From the NCBI GenBank assembly GCA_002363575.1, contig DEWI01000039.1, forward strand, positions 1 to 19,290: DNA of 19,290 nt, given 5' to 3'. This stretch comes from Verrucomicrobia bacterium UBA3214 (GTDB lineage: Bacteria > Verrucomicrobiota > Kiritimatiellia > RFP12 > UBA1067). Below the pieces are notes generated by a model. It was not told the DNA's origin. It searched no databases and worked only from the letters and a program-made list of their open reading frames with translations. Shown here piece after piece: positions 5,164 to 12,080 of this stretch (positions are counted from its first letter, which is position 1; every line of letters begins with the position of its first letter). A program made the position numbers and the translations under genes.

Positions 5164-7149
5164 CTATTCCTTTTGCGCCCAGACGGACTTGGCCAAGACA
5201 TGGACGTGTCCATCCGGTGCGGAGAGTTTGTGCATGAATACGCCATCGGAGACTTCGACGGCTTCGGCAAGCACGCGATCTCCCGCGAAAGTCTCGGACT
5301 TGAAAACAAGCTCGAGCTCTTTGCAGAAGCCCCGTTCCGGCGGGACGCATTCCAGCATCCATTCCACGTAGCGCACGTTGTTCACATGTCCGTTGAGATC
5401 GATATCTGAGCGCCGCGCATGGAATTCCAGCGCATCGACTGGCTCCGTGCACGTCCAGCGAAGTTGCGAAAACGCATCGTCCTTGAGCGCCGGTTCGCGC
5501 GCGGGATCGGAAAGACTGCCGACGGAATCGGGGAGGGAAACGATTTTGCGTGCCGCGAGGTCGATCAACATCCATTCGCTCGTCGCCGCGCCGATCTTGC
5601 GCGTCGATGAATCGAGGATGATGAAATCGCGTCTGGCGGCGATCTTCCTGGCCGTGGTGGGCCAAGTCAAGATGGAAATGCCGTCTCCCCAGCGAGGCTG
5701 GCGCTCTATTTTAACTTTAAGGCGAGTGAGAACCCATGAAATGTTCTCGCCTTGATTCATGAAATTCGAGCGCGAGAAACCCAGCTCTTGCGCATTCAGG
5801 CTGGCCGCTTCCTGAAAGAGATTCAAGATCGCCGGGAGCTTGGCGAAGCCGTCGGGCCCGCATTCGTTCGTGCGGATGCGCCAGACGTAGCACCCGGGCG
5901 GATGCGGGCGGCGCAAACGCAATTCGCCGAGATCGGCGGCGGCCTGCGCGGCGATGTCGGCAGGCTCGCGCGGCACCGGCGCGCCGCCGGGCGAACTCGC
6001 ATCGACCGCCGAAAGCTGAAGGCGGAAATCGTCGCGCGCCCATGTGGCGGCGACGGCGCGATCGTCGAAGGGATATTGGACGCCGGCGATCTCCTGCGTG
6101 GTCTCGTGGCCCTTGCCGCAGACAAGCACGATGTCGCCGCGCGCCGCATTCGCCAGCGCGTAGCCTATCGCCTCGCGGCGATCGGGTATCGCGATGAATC
6201 CGGAGGCGTCGGGACGGACCCGCGTGACCCCTTTCTCGATTTCGCTGATTATGTCCAGCGGATTCTCCGAGCGCGGATTGTCGCTCGTGACCACGACGCG
6301 GTCGGCGCCATGCGCGGCGGCCGCACCCATCAGCGGGCGCTTGGCGGCATCGCGGTCGCCGCCTGCCCCGAACACTATCCACAAGCGTGCGAACGGCGGG
6401 AGGATCTGGCGCGCGGCCTGCAAGACCTTGGATATGGCGTCGGGCGTGTGCGCGAAATCCACATAGACATCGGCGTAGGCGTGGGGGCAGGCGATCTTCT
6501 CGAATCTCCCCCAGCGAGGACGCAGCTGCGGAATCCTCTCCTGTATGGCGTCGTGCGGGACGCCGGCAGCTTCCGCCAGCGTGGCCGCGACAAGCACGTT
6601 GGACTTGTTGAAATCGCCGTGGAGCGCGAGTTGCGAGAGATCGAAATGCGGCTCGGCGATTGTGACGGGGATAACGTCGAGCATCTCGAGATTCATCGCC
6701 TCGTGAAGCATGCGCTCCGCGCCTTCGCCATCCATGCAGACGACGAAAGGCAGCTTCCTGTTCTCGGCCGCGGCCTGCTCGGCGAGCCGCTTGGCGAAGA
6801 GGAATTTCGCGCGGAAGTATTCCTCCATCGTCTTGTGGTAGTCGAGATGGTCTTCGGTGAGATTCAAGAAGGCGCCGCCGGAGAACTTCGTCAATTTGCC
6901 GAAGCCAACGCGGTCTTGCACGATCGCATGGCTGGAGACTTCCATTACGCAGTCCTTGGCGCCGGCTTCGCGCATCTCTGCGTATATCGAGGCCAGGGCG
7001 TCCGCGGGCGGCGTGGTGTAGCCGGAGTGGAAAGTTCTTTTGAGGGTATTGACTTCGACGGTGGTGATGTAGGCGGCGTGCAGGAAATCCGCCAATATCC
7101 ATGTCGTCGTCGTCTTGCCGTTTGTTCCTGTTATTCCCCAAATGCGCAT
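5164..7149 (-). CDS. Fusion of an N-terminally truncated MurE-like ligase and an acyl-ACP thioesterase
   Basis: A single 661-residue frame holds two enzymes. Residues 1-380 are the central and C-terminal domains of a MurE-type ligase: GTNGKTTT at 8-15 (P-loop), SSHA at 72-75, LTEDHLDYH at 97-105, GRFE at 214-217, DFAHTPDAI at 231-239, DNPR at 290-293 (the meso-diaminopimelate-selecting motif) and GKGHET at 345-350. The first ~100 residues of normal MurE, the domain binding the UDP part of the substrate, are absent: the frame is closed by a TAG at 7255-7257 and upp occupies the DNA beyond. After a Pro/Ala-rich linker (~381-415), residues ~416-661 form an acyl-ACP thioesterase of two hot-dog domains: TNECGPDGFAKLPAILNLFQ opens the first, and DLNGHVNNVRYVEW carries the catalytic Asn and His of the second. 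No ribosome site precedes ATG 7149. Whether the ligase half still makes peptidoglycan precursor is uncertain. Confidence 0.87.
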   Translation of the reverse strand: MRIWGITGTNGKTTTTWILADFLHAAYITTVEVNTLKRTFHSGYTTPPADALASIYAEMREAGAKDCVMEVSSHAIVQDRVGFGKLTKFSGGAFLNLTEDHLDYHKTMEEYFRAKFLFAKRLAEQAAAENRKLPFVVCMDGEGAERMLHEAMNLEMLDVIPVTIAEPHFDLSQLALHGDFNKSNVLVAATLAEAAGVPHDAIQERIPQLRPRWGRFEKIACPHAYADVYVDFAHTPDAISKVLQAARQILPPFARLWIVFGAGGDRDAAKRPLMGAAAAHGADRVVVTSDNPRSENPLDIISEIEKGVTRVRPDASGFIAIPDRREAIGYALANAARGDIVLVCGKGHETTQEIAGVQYPFDDRAVAATWARDDFRLQLSAVDASSPGGAPVPREPADIAAQAAADLGELRLRRPHPPGCYVWRIRTNECGPDGFAKLPAILNLFQEAASLNAQELGFSRSNFMNQGENISWVLTRLKVKIERQPRWGDGISILTWPTTARKIAARRDFIILDSSTRKIGAATSEWMLIDLAARKIVSLPDSVGSLSDPAREPALKDDAFSQLRWTCTEPVDALEFHARRSDIDLNGHVNNVRYVEWMLECVPPERGFCKELELVFKSETFAGDRVLAEAVEVSDGVFMHKLSAPDGHVHVLAKSVWAQKE

Positions 7150-7235
7150 GGTTGAAAGAATAGTTGATAGATTGTCTGGATTCGATTTCGAGCGGCCGGA
7201 TGCCGGGATCGGGAGACTCGCGGCAGCGCGCCTTG

Positions 7236-7856
7236 TCAGAGCGTTCCGAAAATTCTATCCCCCGCGTCTCCGAGACCAGGTACAATATAATGGTGGGAGT
7301 TGAGATAGGAATCCTTGGCCGCGGTCCACACGGGGACGTCCGGGAATTCGGCTTCGAATTTGCCAATCCCTTCGGGAGCGGAAATCAAGCAAAGGAATTT
7401 GATGCGCTTGTAGCCGAGTTTGCGGAGCTGGCGCACGGCGTCGCAGGCGCTTCCGCCCGTCGCGAGCATCGGGTCGATGACGATGGCCAATTCGTCGCCC
7501 TGCGCCGGCGGGACTTTGGCGTAGTATGGAATCGGCTCTGCGGTATCTTCGTTGCGCTGCATGCCGAGGACGCCGACTTTGGCGTACGGCAGGATGCGGA
7601 GCATGGCGTCCAGCATCCCCATGCCGGCGCGCAGAATCGGCACGAGCACGATCCTGTCGGCGATCTTGCGCCCGGTAGTCTTTTTGAGCGGCGTCTCGAC
7701 GGGAATTTCGGCGGTGCGCAAATCGCCCAGCGCCTCGAATGCGAGAAATTCGGTGATTTCACTTGCCAGTTCGCGGAAAAGCTTGGGCGGCGTCGCTCTA
7801 TCGCGCAACAATGCCACTCTATGATCGACCAACGGATGACTCAAAACAGAATGCAT
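7236..7856 (-). CDS. upp: Uracil phosphoribosyltransferase
   Basis: The 206-residue enzyme converts uracil and PRPP to UMP (pyrimidine salvage, cytoplasm). Diagnostic motifs are ILRAGMGM at 74-81, the PRPP loop VIDPMLATGGSA at 126-137, and the uracil-binding end YIVPGLGDAGDRIFGT at 190-205. Length equals that of typical bacterial Upp (~208). A strong ribosome site, GGGGAAG at 7864-7870, lies 7 nt before the ATG. The MurE-thioesterase fusion begins 86 nt downstream on the same strand and may be co-transcribed. I see no regulator site beyond the promoter. Confidence 0.96.
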   Translation of the reverse strand: MHSVLSHPLVDHRVALLRDRATPPKLFRELASEITEFLAFEALGDLRTAEIPVETPLKKTTGRKIADRIVLVPILRAGMGMLDAMLRILPYAKVGVLGMQRNEDTAEPIPYYAKVPPAQGDELAIVIDPMLATGGSACDAVRQLRKLGYKRIKFLCLISAPEGIGKFEAEFPDVPVWTAAKDSYLNSHHYIVPGLGDAGDRIFGTL

Positions 7857-7880
7857 TTCACTACTTCCCCTTTCGGTAAT

Positions 7881-7911
7881 ATTATATCATAAATCGCCGC
7901 GGCCGTGTCTA
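7881..7911 (-). promoter_or_regulatory. Promoter of upp
   Basis: On the minus strand a perfect TATAAT at 7886-7881 is preceded by TAGACA (7911-7906) with a rather long 19-bp spacer. The -10 is about 25 nt from the upp start. Confidence 0.5.
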
Positions 7912-7951
7912 TTATCCGGGAATTTGTTTGGCGCGCGGGCGGCTCTGCAGG

Positions 7952-8006
7952 GCGCGCTTTCCGACGAAAGGAAAGCGCGCGAGACCGTGGGGACTCGCGC
8001 GCTTTT
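7952..8006. terminator. Overlapping hairpins after the 8034 gene (terminator region)
   Basis: Hairpin A: GCGCGCGAG (7975-7983) pairs with CTCGCGCGC (7994-8002); it is followed by TTTT on the plus strand (8003-8006) and by TTTCCTTT on the minus strand. Hairpin B: GCGCGCTTTCC (7952-7962) pairs with GGAAAGCGCGC (7970-7980). The two share 7975-7980 and exclude one another. The minus-strand gene stops at 8034, so this is its likely terminator; the T-run on that side is imperfect. Confidence 0.6.
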
Positions 8007-8033
8007 GGATGCCGTCGGGAACGGCATTGCCGC

Positions 8034-11000
8034 TTACTCGGCGGCGTTTTCGATCGTTATGGCGACCTTGTAGAAGCCGCTAACGGCCGAACCGTGCTCG
8101 AAGGCGGCGGCTTCTTCATCGGCGCCGAGCTGATACGTCTTCTTGAGAGTCCAGCCGGTCTCTGCGGAGGCGGCGATCGGCGCGGCGCTCTCGTAAACGC
8201 TGAGCATCACCTTGTAGGCGGGCTTGGCGTCTGCATCGATCGAGACGATGACATTGCCATCCTTGAGCTCGATCGTGGGCGTGACGTCCGCGGCGGGCTT
8301 CTCGGCATCGAAGAGGCCGAGCGCATACGCCTGCGCGTAGGTCAGGCCGCTCGTGGAGCCGGCGACCGGATCGGCCAGCGAAGCGCCTTCGGGGAGAGCC
8401 GCGGCGAGCGTGCTCTGGACGTCGGCGGGAATGTCGAATTTCTTGCCGTCGGCGCCGCCGGCGAAGCCATCGTCCGGAGGAACGACTTCCGTCCAGGATG
8501 CGACGAGGACGAGGTTGGCGTTCACGGGCGCGGTGAAGTCGTACGAGGCGCCCGCGAGAGTCCAACCGGCGAACTCGAATCCTTCACGTTCGGGATCCGC
8601 AGGCTTGGCGGCGGTGTCGCCTTCGTAAACGGACGACGTCTGGGCGAGTTCCGTGGTGCCGTCGGTATCGACGAACTTGACGGTGTACTGAGCCTTCGCC
8701 GCGACAGTGTAGGAGCCGTCGCCATTGGCCACGGTCTTGAAGCCGGTGGCGAGGAACGTGCCCTGGCCGTCGGCCCAGGAATCGTCGCCGAGCGCGGGAT
8801 CGACCTTGGAGAAAGTGCCGCCTTCGACGAATACCGCCTGCGTAGCATTGTTGGCCTGGTTGAGCGCCATGCCGGTCCAGCCGGAGTGATACTGGTAAGG
8901 CTCGTCGGTCAGGTTGGAGTACGTACCGCTCTTGATCGTGGCCGTCGCGCCGGCGAACGGATAGACGCACGCGCCCGCCTGCGAATCGACAGTGACGGTC
9001 AGATTCTGGAGGACGACCTGCGCACCGCTGCGAGAAGTGATGGCATATACGCCGTCTTTGACAATCTCCGTATCGTCCTGCGTGCAGTCGATCGTGCCGT
9101 TTTCAATGGTGACGGAACCGCTCTTGACGTCGAAGACGCTGCCGTTGCCGCTCGTGCCGGTACGGGTAATCGTCTTGCCGTTCAGATTGATTATCAATTC
9201 CGTACCGGCGCCGAGATTCGGCTCGACACGGGCATCGAGAGTTATGTTGTCTTCGATAATGACCGTATTGCCCGTCTTGGCGGCGGCGACAGCGGCGGCA
9301 AGCGTCTCGTACGGCGTGCCTGCGATAGATGCGACGCTGTTCAGGACCGTGTAAGTGCGCGTATCGGAATGCCAGACGAAATACGAAGCCATCGAACCAT
9401 TGTCAGCATAGGAAGGATCGGTGACGGTTACGACGAGATCCTTGCCGGCCGCCCCCTTGGTATATACATACATCAGCGCAGCTTCCACGGAATCGTAGAT
9501 CGTACCGTCGGAAACAGTCGCGAGGACGGGATACATATAGATGCCGGAGAGGTCGTCGATGGTCTTGTATTTAAGAACCGCGGCCGCGCCATTCACCGTG
9601 GCGTTGCCGAGAGCCGGCTCCTTGCCTTGCGTCGCGGTGAGCTTGACGATGCAGTTCGTTCCTGTCGCAGCGCCGTCGTAAACGATATTGCCGAGCGTGT
9701 ACTGGGCGCGTGTGCCGGCGAGAGTTCCGGTGTAGCCGTCGAGAGTACCGATCGTGTAGGGGATGGCGTTTCCGGCCGATCCGGTGCCATTGACAATCAA
9801 ATCGCCCGTGCCGGAAAGTTTGGTGATGATCGTCCTGTCGGCTGTCCAGCCGTTGCCGATCGTCCAATTGGCGGTAAGGACGATTTCCGGGACAATCGTC
9901 GGGGCGCTGCCGCCGGAGGTTCCCCAGTTTGTCGAGGGCAGGGCGATGAATGCGCCATTGACGCCGACGATCTCGACCTTGGAATCGGCATCGCCGAGGT
10001 CGTTGAAGTTGATGCGGGCGTTGCTGTTATCCGGGTTCCAGGCAACTTGGACGGTCGCATTGCCGAAGTCTCCGAAGCGCGGCACATTGCCGGTAATCGT
10101 GCCTGCATCCTCGAGGGTAAGGACTTTGCTATTTACATAGCCGACGAGCTGGCCGATTCTCGCCGTTGCAAGCGTCGAGGACATAGTGCCGGAGTTGGCG
10201 CAATTCCTGAGGACGACATTCTCGGAGGCATAGCCGAGGATACCGGCAAGGCCGTCCTGTCCGGCCTTTGCTCCGGAGGGCATCGTGAGCGTTCCGGTGT
10301 TAGAGCAATTCTCGATGACGATGCGCGAGCCCGCAATTTTTGTCTGCGCGATCGCCGAGATGCCGGCGAGTTTGGTGTAGGTGCCGTAGATTGCGGCGTT
10401 GTTCGTGCAGGAGACGACGCGAGTTTCGGTCTCGCCGCCGGCGCTCAGGCGCACGACTATGCCTGCCATGTTGTGCATGCCGGGGGTCGTCTCCGACAAG
10501 AACGATCCCGCCGCCGTGATATTCTGGAGCAGCGCGCCATTGCCGGCGTTGCCGACGACGGCATAGCCGTATTCGCCGGTTGCACCGCTCTCGACGGCGA
10601 TATTCTCGACGACGAGATTCTTGATCGTGCCGCCATTGACCTGGTTGAAGACGCCGCCGTAGTTGCGCTTGGTCATCGTGACATTGGCGATCTTGTAGTT
10701 GCCGCCGTCGTACGTGCCTGTGAAAGGAACGCCGTTGGTGGGGGTTGCGTCATATGTGCCGATGCCGGGGAATGCGGCTCTGCCGGCCATGTCGATATTG
10801 GCGACCTGCTGATAGCAGAAACCGGCGCCATAGCCGCTGGTGATGGCGTTGGCGAGCGTCTCGAGATTGGAGGCAGTGGCGATCTTGAAAGGCGCTTCGG
10901 CCGTGCCGCAGACGGTGCCGTCAGGAAGCATATAGGTTTTGCGCTGGGCAAACGCGGTATCGAAAGCTTCGCCGAAGTCGGTGAAATAGTCGCCTTCGAA

Positions 11001-11594
11001 ACCGTCGTCTGTCGTCGTGCCGATCTTGGCTACGCAATTCGCCGGAGCGTTGAACGGATCAGTCGTGCGGGCGACGAAGTTGTCGAGCTTGCCCGAACCG
11101 GAGACTTCGACGGAAGTGAAATCTCCCGGCATTTCGGCAGTTTGGCAATCGGCGAGCAGCTGGCGATTGAGATACACTTTATATCCGAGAGTATCCTTGA
11201 CAATCGTCAGACGATACCACGTATCTTCCGAGATCGTGGTTGACGTGACGGTCGTATCGACCTCGGAGCCATCCACGACGAGCTTGCCGTCGGCATCGGC
11301 ATAGATGCAAATCTTGCCTTCGTTGACGCCTTCCGGCGTGGACGGGTGGCAGACGAATTGCACGACCATATCCACGGCATCCGCGCCCGCGACATTGAGC
11401 TGCTGCCCTTCGTCGTCGATCTCGCAGTATTTGTCGCCGAAATCTTCGAATGGATACGGCGAGCCAATGGTCGGCTTTTCTGACGCATTCGCGTACAGAG
11501 TTCCATCTGTCTCAAAGCCGTCCTGCTTCGTCACCGCGGCAAATGCGCATGTGGCGAACGCAGTGACGGCTAAAGCCAGCAACGTTCTTTTCAT
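8034..11594 (-). CDS. Large secreted beta-helix protein with InlB-type repeat
   Basis: A 1186-residue protein with a clear signal peptide (MKRTLLALAVTAFATCAFA, cleavage after residue 19). Residues ~70-170 look like a concanavalin/LamG-type beta-sandwich (DMVVQF, KICIYADADGKLVVDG, TWYRLTIVKD, YKVYLNRQLLA). Residues ~285-480 have GLUG-like beta-helix turns (FTGTYDGGNYKI, YGGVFNQVNGGTIKNLVVENI). Residues ~780-930 read as right-handed beta-helix (LIINLNGKTI, GSVTIENGTI, ATIKSGTYSN). Residues ~968-1035 form an InlB B-repeat (YTVKFVDTDGT, EGYEFAGW-type REGFEFAGWT, LVLVASW). The last ~150 residues form another beta-rich part; no membrane anchor or sorting signal is visible at the C-terminus. AAGGAAGGG at 11606-11614 precedes the ATG with a long 11-nt gap. 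A surface or secreted binding role, perhaps to glycans, is inference. Confidence 0.88.
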   Translation of the reverse strand: MKRTLLALAVTAFATCAFAAVTKQDGFETDGTLYANASEKPTIGSPYPFEDFGDKYCEIDDEGQQLNVAGADAVDMVVQFVCHPSTPEGVNEGKICIYADADGKLVVDGSEVDTTVTSTTISEDTWYRLTIVKDTLGYKVYLNRQLLADCQTAEMPGDFTSVEVSGSGKLDNFVARTTDPFNAPANCVAKIGTTTDDGFEGDYFTDFGEAFDTAFAQRKTYMLPDGTVCGTAEAPFKIATASNLETLANAITSGYGAGFCYQQVANIDMAGRAAFPGIGTYDATPTNGVPFTGTYDGGNYKIANVTMTKRNYGGVFNQVNGGTIKNLVVENIAVESGATGEYGYAVVGNAGNGALLQNITAAGSFLSETTPGMHNMAGIVVRLSAGGETETRVVSCTNNAAIYGTYTKLAGISAIAQTKIAGSRIVIENCSNTGTLTMPSGAKAGQDGLAGILGYASENVVLRNCANSGTMSSTLATARIGQLVGYVNSKVLTLEDAGTITGNVPRFGDFGNATVQVAWNPDNSNARINFNDLGDADSKVEIVGVNGAFIALPSTNWGTSGGSAPTIVPEIVLTANWTIGNGWTADRTIITKLSGTGDLIVNGTGSAGNAIPYTIGTLDGYTGTLAGTRAQYTLGNIVYDGAATGTNCIVKLTATQGKEPALGNATVNGAAAVLKYKTIDDLSGIYMYPVLATVSDGTIYDSVEAALMYVYTKGAAGKDLVVTVTDPSYADNGSMASYFVWHSDTRTYTVLNSVASIAGTPYETLAAAVAAAKTGNTVIIEDNITLDARVEPNLGAGTELIINLNGKTITRTGTSGNGSVFDVKSGSVTIENGTIDCTQDDTEIVKDGVYAITSRSGAQVVLQNLTVTVDSQAGACVYPFAGATATIKSGTYSNLTDEPYQYHSGWTGMALNQANNATQAVFVEGGTFSKVDPALGDDSWADGQGTFLATGFKTVANGDGSYTVAAKAQYTVKFVDTDGTTELAQTSSVYEGDTAAKPADPEREGFEFAGWTLAGASYDFTAPVNANLVLVASWTEVVPPDDGFAGGADGKKFDIPADVQSTLAAALPEGASLADPVAGSTSGLTYAQAYALGLFDAEKPAADVTPTIELKDGNVIVSIDADAKPAYKVMLSVYESAAPIAASAETGWTLKKTYQLGADEEAAAFEHGSAVSGFYKVAITIENAAE

Positions 11595-11651
11595 AGTTTT
11601 TAGTACCCTTCCTTGATTTTCCCGGCGAACCTTTCACCAGTTTTCGCCTAT

Positions 11652-11680
11652 ATGATAGCATATTTTCTTTTCCCCCGCAA
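11652..11680 (-). promoter_or_regulatory. Promoter of the large surface-protein gene
   Basis: On the minus strand TTGCGG (11680-11675), 17-bp spacer, TATCAT (11657-11652), preceded by TGC, giving an extended -10. The -35 ends the 15-mer CTTCTCCCCCTTGCG shared with nrdD. An A-tract (11694-11703 on this strand) upstream could act as an UP element. Confidence 0.6.
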
Positions 11681-11703
11681 GGGGGAGAAGAGGATTTTTT
11701 TTT
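11667..11703 (+). terminator. GCAA-tetraloop hairpin followed by a T-run
   Basis: CTTTTCCCCC (11668-11676 region) pairs with GGGGGAGAAG (11681-11690) around a GCAA tetraloop, with one G-U pair, then AGGA and a long run of T. In plus orientation it looks like an intrinsic terminator, but no plus-strand gene precedes it and it overlaps the minus-strand -35. The T-run begins 4 nt after the stem, so it may be only a promoter element. Confidence 0.35.
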
Positions 11704-11727
11704 TAGCATCGAAAGCAAACTTCTTTT

Positions 11728-11740
11728 GTTATATAATAAC
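11728..11740. promoter_or_regulatory. AT-rich 13-bp dyad; possible plus-strand promoter or metal-regulator-like site
   Basis: GTTATATAATAAC is a perfect dyad (GTTAT, ATA, ATAAC) in a GC-rich region. It contains a plus-strand TATAAT (11732-11737) with TCGAAA 17 bp upstream (11709-11714). It also resembles the core of the gamma-proteobacterial Zur box (GTTATAnTATAAC, one mismatch). A promoter here would transcribe through the 22-bp repeats. Confidence 0.35.
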
Positions 11741-11834
11741 GACGCGCGCGCCTGCGCGCGAGAGCGAGAGCATGCCAAGCCTTTGCGCACCTGCCGCCGG
11801 GAGCGCGGCGCGGCCGCGCGGAGCGCATGCGCTC

Positions 11835-12024
11835 GCGACGCGGGTCGCGGGCAAAAGCGACCCGCGTCGCAGGCAAAGGCGACTCCAGTCGCGAGCAAAA
11901 GCGACCCGCGTCGCGAGCAAAGACGACTCCAGTCGCGAGACGAAACGACTCCAGTCGCGAGACGTGGCGACTGGAGTCGTGAAACAAGGCGACGGGAGTC
12001 GCGAAGATATGCGACTCTGGAAGC
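11835..12024. repeat. Array of 22-bp palindromic tandem repeats, eight units plus a partial ninth
   Basis: A 14-bp core GCGAC-nnnn-GTCGC begins at 11835, 11857, 11879, 11901, 11923, 11945, 11967 and 11989, with a degenerate half unit at 12011: an exact 22-bp period. The central four bases vary (GCGG, CCGC, TCCA, CCGC, TCCA, TCCA, TGGA, GGGA), while the 5-bp arms are kept apart from end-base changes. The 8-nt spacers drift from GAGCAAAA-like to GAGACGAA and GAAACAAG. It lies in the 485-nt gap between gene ends 12081 and 11594. The frames open across it differ every 22 nt and are not credible genes. As RNA, each unit can form a 5-bp hairpin with a 4-nt loop. Confidence 0.85.
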
Positions 12025-12080
12025 CGGGATTGCGGCTCAAGACCGCGGTAATTTCGTTTCAGGGAGTGTTTTGCGGCGCT

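Noticed and set aside
7905..11243. 1112-codon open frame on the plus strand, antisense to the large surface-protein gene
   Set aside because: It is the shadow of the real gene: the opposite strand has a signal peptide, beta-helix repeats and an InlB repeat, while this frame gives Arg/Asp/Gly-rich text with no recognisable domain.
11703..11987. Repeat-containing protein encoded by the palindromic array (several open frames on both strands)
   Set aside because: All frames are open merely because the repeat lacks stops; the 22-bp unit is not a multiple of three and no ribosome site or start is convincing.
11835..12024. CRISPR array
   Set aside because: The period is 22 bp with 8-nt spacers that resemble one another; CRISPR repeats and spacers are each longer, spacers are unrelated, and no cas gene is present.
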